From NCBI GenBank assembly GCA_023213395.1, contig CM041465.1, positions 119,357,741 through 119,421,740 of the forward strand: 64,000 nt of DNA. The letters are read 5' to 3'. This DNA is from Cycas panzhihuaensis. Lineage: Eukaryota; Cycadophyta. Both the position numbers and the translations under genes were made by a program. The notes under the pieces were generated by a model, which saw only the letters and a list, made by a program, of their open reading frames with translations, did not search any database and was not told where the DNA came from. Positions 33,321 to 44,474 of the stretch are shown here, in pieces (the first letter of the stretch is position 1; each line of letters starts with the position of its first letter).

Positions 33321-33745
33321 AATTTTTCTACAATTAGGTAAGCTAAGGGAACCTACAAGGGTCCTTTGATATACATAAAGGTATGTAGAGGCTAACTTCT
33401 AAAGCTAAGTTATGTCTAAGGCCTATCTAAATAATGTTATATGCTTTACTTCATGTATGAACATATACCCATGTATACCTGGCTAGAAATGATAGATCCC
33501 TATGATTTTTAAAGAACCCTAGTATAGGGTCTCTATCTTATTGCTAAGGGAAGGGGAGGGAGGGCTTATTATAGAATTTTAGAGACAAAATAAAAATTGA
33601 ACCAGAAAATAGAAATTAATACAAGGGATAGGATATGTAAGGTTTCACTATGGAAAAAACAAAAAAATATCTTTCTATTGCTCTTACTTCCTCTTTGAAC
33701 TTAACTTAGTTTTATAATTAATCTACAACTCAACTCTAATACCAC
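33321..33745 (-). other. Chromovirus leader, part 3, and primer-binding site
   Basis: Non-coding. At about 33730-33745 CAACTCTAATACCACT is the reverse complement of a primer-site motif next to the 5' LTR. A G-rich patch (AAGGGAAGGGGAGGGAGGG) lies near 33545-33563. Confidence 0.65.
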
Positions 33746-34137
33746 TTAGAGCATAACTTTTTTTAGTATTCCTTGATACAATAGTAATTTAGTAGATTAA
33801 AGGGCATAAGATAATGATCTAGAGCATCTAACTTTAGCACAAAAGAATGAATAGAATGTATGAACACAAATTTAAATACCAAATAGGAACCAAAATGCGT
33901 AATAGCATGATCTCTTGATATTATTTTAATATAATGAACCATGTATATTTCTTGGGCCTTAAATAGGCATTGATGGATGCTTTACATAAAATCTTATTGG
34001 AGGAAGAAGTAGCTTATAATCCTATTAGTAGACTCAATGATCTATATATAAAACTTAATGGCTAGCACTAACCATCGGGTTACTTAATCACATTTGCTAA
34101 TAGTCACTCCCCATAATTAACAAATAGTTATGTAATA
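33746..34137 (-). repeat. Chromovirus 5' LTR
   Basis: 392 bp, the same length as 2903-3294, with the same order of words but many substitutions. Its position 31 kb from its partner is explained by the nested insertions between them. Confidence 0.85.
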
Positions 34138-34889
34138 AATAAAATAGAATGAAAGATAAATTAAAATTAAAAAACTAGAGGTAACTTAATTTCATAACTA
34201 TTAGTGACATGCAACTTAAAACCCTAATGTTTATAACATAGTAATAATTATAATTGAGATTGTGGCAATTATGATTCTACCTAACTTAATATTTCCCTCT
34301 ATAGTAAACCCAAGATTAAGGGTTATATGTGTGTTATTATGTGACCTCACTACCTTTGAGTTTTTATTATGAAACCGTTAATGCAGTTATTTTTACAATG
34401 ATAAGTAGGTGTAAACAAATTGGTAAAATGCCTATTCAAAGGTTACAACTAATTGTTGCAATATTGTACTTAATTATTTACATATCACTAGTTAAGTACA
34501 ATTTGTTGTTGAATGTCAAACCTTTTGGTATTGGTTTAGCCTACTCCCAAGATATACACTAACAAGCGTAGACATGAAAGTTTGACAAGTAACTTCAAAG
34601 ATCTTAATAAGTATTAATGAAGCTTGTATGTGAAGGGATTTCCCAGTAAATTAAGAGATAGAAAGGCTAGTTTCCCATTTATTATAGTAAATGATTATAC
34701 CTCTATACAGATATCAATAACAATCTCAAAAATGAAGCATAAATAAAAGTAAGCCAAATGACACAGTTTGATTAATAATACATTAAAAAGATAAAGGTTA
34801 ATTTTCTCCATTAAAGCATTGAAGTGATACAAAATATTTGATCTAATAAAATTAAACATTATAAGGGGAATGTCAAAAAATAATATGTA
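34138..34889. other. Unassigned sequence right of the chromovirus
   Basis: AT-rich, with one short plus frame (34329-34562) without recognisable motif. Probably the continuation of the old element into which the chromovirus inserted. Part of it (from about 34580) weakly resembles the first 330 bases of the window. Confidence 0.3.
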
Positions 34890-35128
34890 ATTATATTAAG
34901 GGCCATAAGGAGTATTAAATTAATATTATTACTCCTAATAAAAAAAATAGATTAGATAGATTAATTAAATGGGTTAATTATGGTAGTTCAACCTCTCACA
35001 TTTAATTTATATGCTAAAATGTTATACACATTGATCTCATTAAATAATAATATAATTTGAGGTTTTCTTTTTTAATATTATTTTGCATGTATGTATCTTA
35101 ACTTTCTAACATTTTGATATCAAAGTGC
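34890..35128 (+). repeat. LTR-like repeat copy 2, with primer-binding site
   Basis: It matches 335-579. It ends TTTCTAACA at 35111, followed by TTTTGATATCAAAGTGC (35112-35128), a clearer tRNA-Met primer motif than in copy 1. Read as the end of a plus-strand 5' LTR; the interior behind it is cut by copia-E at 35389. Confidence 0.5.
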
Positions 35129-35388
35129 TAAATAGTAAAAAGGATGAATAAGATGTAGAATACCCAAGCTTATGACTCTATTTAGGAGAAAAGATTCCAA
35201 AGGCTATGGGATGTTCTACTAAAAACAAAATCAAAAAAAACAAAAGGGAATTACCTATTATCTTAATGCATAATGGTCTTACTATTGAATCGTGGCTTAC
35301 TAAACGCTACAACATCGATACTCTTGAATCTTTTCTATATAGATTTCAGTAGTGTTCCCTAGTTAAGAGTGCTTAGTTGTGAGTTGAT

Positions 35389-35708
35389 TGTTGGAATAAT
35401 GCCCATATTAGGATGATTACCCACCTTGGGGAGATTACCCCTGTTAGGGTAATAACCCAAATCGTGAGAGATATCTTAACAACACTTTGACAAGCGTTTA
35501 TCAATGCTAGGTAGTGGTGGACCTTGAGAGGTGTGCCAAATCCCCTAAATCTCACCTATATCTTCAGGAGGGTCCAAAGACCTTGGTGTTCATTAACACC
35601 ACCATCCTCATATATTATTGGTCATCTCTTCTTGCTTGAATTTCATTCCTCTTCTTTGTTCTTTTGTCCTCATATTCCATCATTTGGTATTAGAGTAGCA
35701 TTGGTCTA
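35389..35708 (+). repeat. Copia-E 5' LTR and primer-binding site
   Basis: LTR 35389-35689 begins TGTTGGAATAAT and ends ATATTCCA. Its start has three near-repeats of an ATTACCC-containing unit. The primer site TGGTATTAGAGTAG is at 35695-35708. Confidence 0.9.
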
Positions 35709-38256
35709 AGCACATTTACATTTATTTGCATAAGAATTTATCTACATGTTTGCCTGGCTAACACATAGGATGATTCCATCTATTATATTTACTTGCAATA
35801 GTGGCATCTACTTTCATTGGTACATATCATTATCAATTGTGTATATGTTATAGTTGCTTAACTAACTTTTATTTTGAAATCCTCTCTTAAGTTTGTCTAT
35901 TTAACTATACTACATAATCAACCAACCCATTTGCTATTTATCCTGTGCATGTGATCTACATCTTCTCTCAATTTGTATACATTAAGAACCAAGTTAGGTG
36001 TGAAGTTTTGCATATAGGTTGTGGTTTGTTAGTTGAGAGTTATTATAGTAATATGTTAATTTGTTATTAGATTGAGTTAGATCTTATCATATCTACTTCC
36101 ACAATCTTGACTCCCATATAGTCTATACTTCTACAATCTTTCTCAATTGTTCTACTCATTTGTTTGCATGTATATGTGCCTAATGCATAAATTGAATTTA
36201 TCTATTATATTTGCCTACAAATAGTCATATTTATTGGTATTTTAGAATCCCCCCAAACAAAATCCTATTAGCATATTGTTTACGTTTCTCTATCATCTCT
36301 TTGGAAGGTTTATGCTACATTAATCTAGTCTCTGAGTGCGTAAACTTTATTTCTATCTTGTTGTTTACCTCATATTAATCTAGTGCTCATATTTGCAAAC
36401 CTTATTTCTTCCCTACCATGTGAGCATGTCCATTTAGTACATATGATCTTAGCCCATCTATCAAGTCATTTACAATTGGTCATCACTTAGAGTACTTGGC
36501 AACAGAAGATATATCTACACATCCATGAATATCTCAAGAGTATGAATATTTTCTTATGAATATTCCTCCTTTGCTTCATCCAAAATAGATTCTACTAATC
36601 CCTAGTCCTCCTCTCTATAATGCAATTTTATTATAAATCCCTTCAATCTCAGTAGATATTATACAATTGATTCTTTGAGAAGCCATTCATAGGAATTGGC
36701 ATCTTCTTTGTCCTTATTAGTGTGAGATAAACTAAGGTTTCAAAGTTGGAATTACCACTCTAGAAAACTTTGAGCTGTCTTAAACCGATAAATTTTGTTT
36801 ATCAGAAAGTGGGATGTTTTCTTGTAATACCAATGATGATTGCTTTCTTACTAGTGATGGTAACATTAGAAAGAATTGCTCATTATGTTTCATCAGATGA
36901 GATAGACACCTTGACTCAACTTTGGAGATGACAATAATAGCCATTCAATATCACACATTTTCTACTCGAAGGAACATCGCTCGATATCATATTATTTATC
37001 TATGATTTGTTGTGTTACTACATTATTTCGAAATTATTTATAAAGCACCTCTTATGGCATATCCTCATACAATATTCACTCATATTTATCCAACATGTTA
37101 TACATTTTTTTTTTTCGTTGGCATAAAATCATATGATCTCTTTTTTTTAATATGTACTCCTTCCTTTCTTCACACATTACATATCATAATTTATTTATAT
37201 TTGTTCTATAATAGGTGGCTACGTATATTTATATCTAGCAACTATATAATAATGTTGTCAATACACTCTATCAAAACTATCCATTTACTAGCACTAGTGG
37301 ATCACATCTATGTGTTTAGTTAAAGAGTCTATTATTTTCACCCTTATTTTTTATTAGGCAACTTTGACATGTTTATTTAATCAACGATTATTATCTCATA
37401 CTGTGTGAAGCATTCATATGTGCAATTAATATCAATACATGAACATTTATTGGCCAAATAATTTATACTATGTGCTTCTTTTATTGAAGTATTCAACATT
37501 TTTTTTAGTTCTATTATCCCATAGACCTCTTTATCTTATAGCCTACGAGTCATATTTAGCAAGTAAGTGACCAAAATTTTAGTTTTTTAAAAGGGGCTAT
37601 TCTACTTTTTAAGGGAGCTATCTTAAATTAACACAATTTTTCTACTTGATCAAGGATATCCGATTCCAATAGAGCCTATTTTTAGATTTTCTAGCTCCAA
37701 AACATTCTACATTTCCACCCAAATAAAATGAATGGTTATATGATTATGTTAGGTCTGCATTTAACAACTCTTTTAATGATTGAAAGTTGATGAAAATTCT
37801 CTTTATACTTTGTGCTAAAGGGCTCTTTATTCCTTTTGATCTCCTTGTACTTTTGAAAGTATAACTTGGTTATAAAAAGTTAAAATTAAGTGTCGTTTAA
37901 AGTGTTAAGTTTGTATTTTGATCCTCTATTAAATGAATACTTTTTTAAGTACTTTTAAAATCATTTAATATAATATTTGTATGGTCAAAATTAATGTTAG
38001 TTTATGGGCTTCATATAAGTTGACCCTTAAATAAATCTAACAAAACATTAGCTTATAATCACCATTGATACAAAAATTTTTCTTTATAGGAGGTTAAGTC
38101 CTAATTAGGACACTTGTGCATGTCCTAAAGTTAAAGGATGATAAGTTTTACTTGTATTTTTCGAATGCCTTTATTACATTGTTTAAGTGTATTTTAGTAT
38201 TTCATTCAAGAAATTTATTTTTTAAAAACATTTTATTTTAAGGTAATTTCTTTAAC
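35709..38256. other. Copia-E long leader
   Basis: 2.5 kb between primer site and gag, unusually long. No gene fragment, LTR pair or repeat was recognised on either strand. The plus frame 37012-37323 is low-complexity and hydrophobic and is not convincing. An insertion that lost its visible ends, or a naturally long leader, could explain it. Confidence 0.45.
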
Positions 38257-39300
38257 ATGGCCTCAAGCATAAGTAATGTAATGGTGCTAATTTTTTATGG
38301 TACTAAATTTTTAAATTGGAATCAAAGAATGAAACCTATCTTTATGTCAAAATATATATGGGACTTGATTAAAATAGGTTATAGAGCACTTAATGTTAAT
38401 GCTACTAAAGATTAAAATAAGATCTATAAGGAGAATGAAAAGTGAGATAATAAAGCCTTGGCATTCATCTCTTGTGCATTGCAAGATCATATTTTTCTAA
38501 GGGTTAGTGAGGCAACTACATCAAAGGAGACATGAGACACTTTGAAGACCACCTACAAAAAAGTTACTACATCAAAACTTTAAACATTAAGGAGTAAATT
38601 TAAAAATTATAGGATGAACAATAATAAAAAAGTAAATGACTTCATAACTAAAATATAAGTCCTAATCAACCAAATGAAGGCCCTAAGTAAAGTCATTAAT
38701 GAACAAAAGGTGGTAGAGAAGATCTTAAGATGTGCTAATGATATTAAAAGATTTGAAATAATTGTAATAAGTATTGAGGTCTCCAAAGACCTAACTATCC
38801 TTAAAATTAAACAACTAAGTGTAATGTGACTTTTTATTAAAGAGAAAAGGGAGATAATAAATTTCTAGAATATGCATTTGCCACTAAGGCCAAGATTAGG
38901 CCTATCTTTCAAAGCCAAAGTTCTAAGGGAAGAAGATAATCTTCTAAAGGAAGATGTCTAAACCTTAGAAATCAAAATTAATTTCATAAAAGACAAGGTC
39001 AAGTTTATCAAGGGCTAGGACAATATCATCAAGTTCAAGGTCATTTTTATCAAGGTCAAAATCAATTTTAAGATCAAGAATAAAGACATTATTTTCTTGA
39101 CCAATTTAATCAAGGTTAAGGACAAAATTTTAGACCTCAAGAAAGAGGTAAAAGATAAAGTCTAATAGGTAAGAATCAAGGATAGAGAGAAAGAAGTTTA
39201 AGAGGAAGAGGAATAATGCAATATTCCTATTGCCATAAAAGTGGATACTTAGAAATAAATTATTTTATAAAAAGGTCCAACATATAAACAGAAACAACTA
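38257..39300 (+). pseudogene. Copia-E gag (decayed)
   Basis: From ATG 38257: MASSISNVMVLIFYGTKFLN, WNQRMKP, the usual copia gag opening. Later, the stretch rich in Gln, Phe and Gly (38985-39150) and the knuckle near 39222-39260 (YSYCHKSGYLEINY, His and last Cys both replaced by Tyr) mark the nucleocapsid. Several in-frame stops. Confidence 0.8.
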
Positions 39301-39379
39301 ATATAGTTGTTGAAGAACAAAAGGAAAAATAAAAGACTTTTTCTATCAAATTTGATAGTAAATGAAAAAATATATAGTT

Positions 39380-40650
39380 GATATATTAACTTAAGATGCT
39401 CTACCCATATGACACATAGAGAAGAATGGTTCAAGGAGCTCGACAACACTAAAAAGAGTAAAATTATGTTTGAATATAATACCACTCAAGCTATAGTTAT
39501 CAAAGAAAATGTAGCCATATAAACAAACTTGGGAGAAATAAGATGTATTAATGATATGCTCCATATCCCTACATTTAAGAAAAACTTGTTATCAGTGGGA
39601 TAAATAATAGAATAAAAATATAAGATGATATTTTATAATGATGAGTGTACCATTAAAGACAAGTTAAGGAATAAACCAATAGCTATTGAGGGTTAAACAA
39701 CTAGTGATAGATTGTTTAAACTAGTCATTCTCCCAACTAATTTTTATACCTTGAAAATATCAACTAATGTGGATAGTAAAATTTAGCATAAAAAACTTGG
39801 CTATATGAATTATAATAGTTTTGAATTAATGACAAAGATGGAAATAATGATAGGTCCACTTGATATTGAACAAGATAAGGAAATGTGTGAATGGTGTATA
39901 CTAGCCAAACAATAAAAAGAAAGAATTCATAATGATAATTATAAAGCAAATAGGTCTCTTTATCTAGTGTACACAGATCTATATGGACCAATAGATATAC
40001 ATTCACTTGGAAGATCCAAGTATTTCATAACTTTCAATGATAATTTTATAAAGATGACTTAGATTTACTTTCTCAAATACAAGTTAAATACACTCCAATA
40101 TTTTATTGACTTTAAAAACATGATTGAAAGACATATTAGACATAAAATATTGACTCTAAAATTATATAATAGAGGAGAATTTATTTCAAATAAATTAAAG
40201 GATTATTGTAGATATTATAAGATAAGGAAATAGCTTACAAATCTCTAAACATCTCAATAAAATGGAGTTGTATAAAGGAAGAAAGAAATAATTATTGAAA
40301 TGTCTAGAAGTATGCTTAAAGGTAAGTATCTTTGTAATGAATATTAGGCAAAAGGTATACATATAACTATTTATTTATTAAATTAATATACAACTAAATT
40401 AATTAGATGGGTTACACCTGAAGAAACTTAGACAAGTTACAAACCAAATATCAAATACTTAAGAGTTTTTGGTATATAACTTATGCACATATTTCAAAAT
40501 AAAGAAAAATAAAATTGAATAACAAAAATACTAAATGTACATTTATAGGATATAGTAACTCATCAAGATCTTATAAACTATATGATCTAAAAGGTAAAAA
40601 GATTATTATAAGAAGGGATGTCATCTTCAAAGAAGATGAATTCTATCAAG
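39380..40650 (+). pseudogene. Copia-E protease and integrase (decayed)
   Basis: Protease: CSTHMTHREEWFKELDN at about 39390-39450, with the catalytic Asp triplet before it lost. Pre-integrase: HKKLGYMNYNSFELMTK near 39786. Integrase core: LVYTDLYGPIDIHSLGRSKY (39965 on), YNRGEF near 40165 and TSQ, stop, NGVV near 40250. C-terminal part to about 40640 (IIIRRDVIFKEDEF). Trp codons at 40060 and 40345 are TAG. Confidence 0.85.
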
Positions 40651-40929
40651 AGGAAGTTATTAAAAAGGATAAAAGCTAAAAATGCTATGATTAAAGTAGA
40701 CTCTATCTCAAATGGTACAAATGTATCTAATTCAAATGAAGTAGGATCGTCTACTTCAATTCAAAGGGTTCCAAAATAGATACAAAGGTCTCATCACCCT
40801 CAAAATATCTTAGTAACTTTGAGAGAAGAAGAACAAGATCTCGAAGGGTAAACGTTGCACTTATGACTCAAGTTATGGGGTCAAATAAGCCTCAAAACTT
40901 TGAAGAGATAAACATGCAAGATGAATAGA

Positions 40930-41690
40930 AAAATATAATAAAGGAAGAGTACAATGCCTTATTAAAGAATGACACATAGGAGTAATTTGATTTACCACCT
41001 AGAAAGAATGTTATTAGAAAAAAATAAATCTATAACGGTAAGTATAAATGAGATGGATCCGTTAATAAATACAAGGCAAGATTAATTACAAAGTGATATT
41101 CTTAAATTAAAAGCATAGATTATAATAAAACATGTACACATATTGCAAGGTTAGAAATAGTCAGATTAATCATAGCCTTAACTATATAATAAGGTTAGAT
41201 AGTCCATCAAATAGATGTAAAAAGTGTCTTTTTTAATGGCTATATAGATATAGAGATCTATATTTAATAACCTACGGATTTTAAAGTGAAAGAAAAAGAA
41301 GACAAGGTCTATAAATCAAAAAGGCTTTATATGGACTCAAATAAGCACCTAAAGTATGGTACTCTAGGATTGATAAATATTTTAAGGATAAACAATTCCT
41401 AAGAAGCCAATTAGACCCCAATTTTTATATATAATTGAAAAGAAGCTTAATACTAATTATAAACTTATATGTAGATGACTTAGTATATACTAGAAATCAT
41501 GATTACGTATTCCAAAAGTTTAAGAAAGATATCTGTAAAGAGTTTAAAATATTAGACTTGGGACTTATGTATTATTTCTTAGGTATTGAAGTATAGCAAG
41601 ATGAAATGAAAATATTTGTATCTTAAAAGAAATACACATTGAATATGTTGCACATATTTAATCTAGACAGTTACAAGCCACTTGCAATAC
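40930..41690 (+). pseudogene. Copia-E reverse transcriptase (decayed)
   Basis: Words in order: SVNKYKARLITK (about 41055), VHQIDVKSVFFNGYIDIEIY (41203 on), NLYVDDLVYTRN with YVDD intact at 41468-41479, and LDLGLMYYFLGIEV (about 41550). Frameshift near 41320, several stops. Confidence 0.85.
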
Positions 41691-42428
41691 TAGTAAATGT
41701 TGGGTTGAAACTATCTAAGTTTGAGGAATATGAATCAGATAATCCTACACTTTATAGGTAGTTAATTGGGAACTTGATTTACTTGACTTGAACTCGACTA
41801 GACATTATGTTTGCAGTTGGTGCAGTTTTTAAGTTTATACATGAGCTTAAGGTAAAACATTGGCAAGCAGCCAAAAGGATTCGTAAGTATCTTAGAGGAA
41901 CTATTGGGTATGGTTTATATTACAGGTCATCAAGAGATTATAGGTTGATTGGTTATATAGAATTAGACTAGGTAGGTTGTATAGATGATAGGAAATCTAC
42001 TTCAAGTTATGCATTCAATTTAGGTTCAATATTAGTAACATGGAGTTCAAAGAAGTAAGTAACAATATCTCTATCTACTGCAAAAGCATACTATAAAGTA
42101 GTTATATCTAGAACTTATGAGATAGTTTAGTTTCAAAGATTACTTCAGGATTTACAAGAAAAAAAGGTTAGTATTATATAGTTGTTTTGTGATAATCAAA
42201 ACACAATTCAAATGACTAGGAATCTAATGTTTCATAGCAAAATAAAATACATTGAAACATAACATCACTTCATCAAAGTGTTGGTACAGTAAGGTGAATT
42301 AGAATTGGTCCAATGCAACATTGAAGATCAACTAGTAGACATTTTTATAAAGGCACTTGGAAAAATAAAGTTTATCAAATTCAAGGATAAACTCAGAGTC
42401 TCTCCAAATGAGCATTATAGGGAAGAAA
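41691..42428 (+). pseudogene. Copia-E RNase H and purine tract
   Basis: Includes WQAAKRIRKYLRGTIGYGLY (41860 on), IDDRKSTSSYAF, VTISLSTAKAYYK, FCDNQNTIQMTRNLMFH and EDQLVDIFIKALGK. Stops at 41759 (Gln position) and at 41969 and 42128 (Trp positions) are all TAG. The gene runs up to the polypurine tract before the 3' LTR. Confidence 0.85.
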
Positions 42429-42719
42429 TATTGGAATAATATCCATATTGGGGTAATTACCCACCTTAGAGAAATTACCCACATTAGGGCAATAACTCAA
42501 ATCATGGGAGATATCTTGGTGGTGCTTTGTCAAGCATTTGTCAATGCCAAAGGGTAATGGACCTTTAGAGGTGTGTCAAATCCTCTCAGTCCTGCCTATA
42601 TCTTTAAGGGATCTAAAGACCCTAATGTTCATCAACACCACCATCCTCATAGATTGTTGGTGGTCTCTTTTTTGCTTGCATTTCATTCTTCTTCTTTATT
42701 CTTTTATCCTCTGATTCCA
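42429..42719 (+). repeat. Copia-E 3' LTR
   Basis: It matches 35389-35689 across its length (shared ATTACCCACCTT, CACCACCATCCTCAT and TTTCATTC). It ends GATTCCA. Confidence 0.9.
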
Positions 42720-43929
42720 TAATTGACCTCCTTAATAGACCTATGCAATTTTCCCCCTTAGGCTAGTGTGCAACATGTTAGGGGAGATAAAAGACACCTC
42801 TTAACCTTTCTTTTTAAGTTAGGACTTGGTTAGAATAAAAGTTATTTATGTTATATAGAAACAAAAATAAAATTATATTTGGTCATTGGTCTCATTCTAG
42901 AGATTTCATCTCTAATATAAAATATGTTCTATTAAGGAGTTGTGTTGTGTAGATCAATGCCCATATAGATAAAGTATATGTGGAACTCTTTCATTTTCTA
43001 GAATTAATTAACCACTAGGAATATGCTCCTTGTTCATTAAGTTATATCTTGTCAAAGTCAAAAGTTATTAATTTATGATAAGCAAGCAAAGAGCATAATG
43101 ATTGTGACCCTCAAAGTGAATCTTAGAAAAGTAAATGAAAATCGTCCTACCCTTCTAATCCATGACATGCAACTTATTATACTATACATCCCAAATTCCT
43201 ATAAGTAGAGGGCCAAACATGAAGCCTCATTATAAGGCCTCCACCTTTTATAATTGGTGACTACCTCATTAAAATAATAAAAATGATAACAATGATGGTT
43301 GGGGTTAGGGATAGGGTTCTAAATAATAGAAGGAACATGTAAATCCATAAATATTTATGCTTTTGAGCCATGTTTTTAGCAACTTTTACTTCTTTATTTA
43401 TTTGTGATTTCAATTATAGTTGTAGTAGTATCATCCATGGGACAATCTTTATCTCCCTTATTTCTTATTATAATTATTTATAGTATTATTTATCAATAGA
43501 AGTTATTAAGTTGAATTAAAACATAAAAAATAAAAAAACATTAGAATTTACTTTCTCTATTGTCTTTTAGATGATTAATAAAAAAATCCCCAATTTTACC
43601 CATAAAATTATGATTCATGGCAATTAGTACATGCCTATTGCAAATAGTTAACACAACAGCCCTCTGTAATATAGTTCTTAGTAGTAAATTTGATTTAATA
43701 AATTAAACACTCACTTTCTCTAGCACAAATACATAATGTATTAGAAAAATGATTGGTTAAAGATAAAAAGTTATTAATTTTATAAATTAAAAATATGGCT
43801 AATTAAATATAAAAATTAATGTGGAAAGTTTAAAATGTTGTTAATTAAATAATAAAGTCTAGATTCACATAATTAAATCCTTTATTGTTTTATTTATATA
43901 TTAAAAGTATGGTTGGTTGAATATGAAAG
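42720..43929. other. Unassigned AT-rich spacer
   Basis: No gene, LTR or domain recognised. Between 43740 and 43920 short AT words (ATTAAATATnAAA and the like) recur irregularly. It may be interior of the old element whose LTR-like copy 2 ends at 35111. Confidence 0.35.
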
Positions 43930-44195
43930 TGTTATTTTCCCTAATAGATGTTGTTAAGCATAATGTATCATTATATTTTTGTACCCTAAGATTCTTTTTA
44001 TTTATGCCATAGGCTTTATTTTAGCAAATCCTACACGTTTTATACTTTTTACATGTACTTATCATTCTTTTTATATGTATTTGTACTATGCTCCTTCATT
44101 ACATTCATTTAATATAAGTAATTATATTTTAGTGAAGGTATTACATTCACAGTATTTAAAGTGTCCTTAATCTATTGCATGGTATCAAAGCATGG
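43930..44195 (+). repeat. Copia-F 5' LTR (start uncertain) and primer-binding site
   Basis: LTR tentatively 43930-44179 (TGTTATTTTCC to TCTATTGCA). The primer site TGGTATCAAAGCATGG at 44180-44195 abuts it. No second LTR is available in the window to confirm the left edge. Confidence 0.6.
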
Positions 44196-44228
44196 ATCAA
44201 TACTTGTGTATTGAAAAAGGGTTAATAC

Positions 44229-44461
44229 TAATAGAAAATATAATTTTAAAAAAAAAGAATTTTGTTTATTTGATTAATGAGAGAGGATAATCTCTCTTAT
44301 ATACAATAAATTTACATAATTAATTTGTACATAAATGGCAAATATCATCTTATGTATCAAGTATTGTCTTAAGATGAAAGAGGGACAATGACACCTAACC
44401 CTCAAGTTACATAAAGAATACTATAGTACAAAGTTTAGGATAAAACATTAATATTCTAACA
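44229..44461 (-). repeat. Copia-G 3' LTR
   Basis: It matches 49232-49462 (shared GAAAGAGGGACAATGACACC and AGAATACTATAGTACAAAG), ending ATTCTAACA on the plus strand. Confidence 0.92.
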
Positions 44462-44474
44462 CCCTCCCTTAATA

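Larger units (their letters stand above)
2903..34137 (-). mobile_element. Ty3/gypsy chromovirus, minus strand, broken by four nested elements
   Basis: The two ends are diverged copies of one LTR (392 bp each). A primer-binding motif lies just inside the right LTR and a purine tract just inside the left one, so the element reads right to left. Removing the nested insertions leaves about 7 kb in the order leader, gag (22211-23024), protease region (9967-10337), RT and RNase H (about 6000-4560), integrase plus chromodomain (about 4560-3340). RT before integrase and a terminal chromodomain are the hallmarks of Ty3/gypsy chromoviruses. Every domain has stops and frameshifts, and one catalytic Asp of RT is lost. 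No clean target duplication is visible, as expected for an old copy. Confidence 0.85.
35389..42719 (+). mobile_element. Copia-E: full-length decayed Ty1/copia element, plus strand
   Basis: LTRs at 35389-35689 and 42429-42719, a primer site at 35695-35708 and a purine tract (GGGAAGAAA) just before the 3' LTR. All domains are present in copia order: gag from the ATG at 38257, zinc knuckle, protease, integrase, RT with intact YVDD, RNase H. Dozens of stops, many of them TAG where Trp or Gln is expected, kill every frame. The flanking 5-mers TTGAT and TAATT agree at three of five positions, so the target duplication is eroded. Confidence 0.9.

Noticed and set aside
37012-37323. 103-codon hydrophobic plus open frame in the copia-E leader
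   Set aside because: Low-complexity A/T-driven Phe, Ile, Leu and Tyr composition, and no domain or homologous frame seen.
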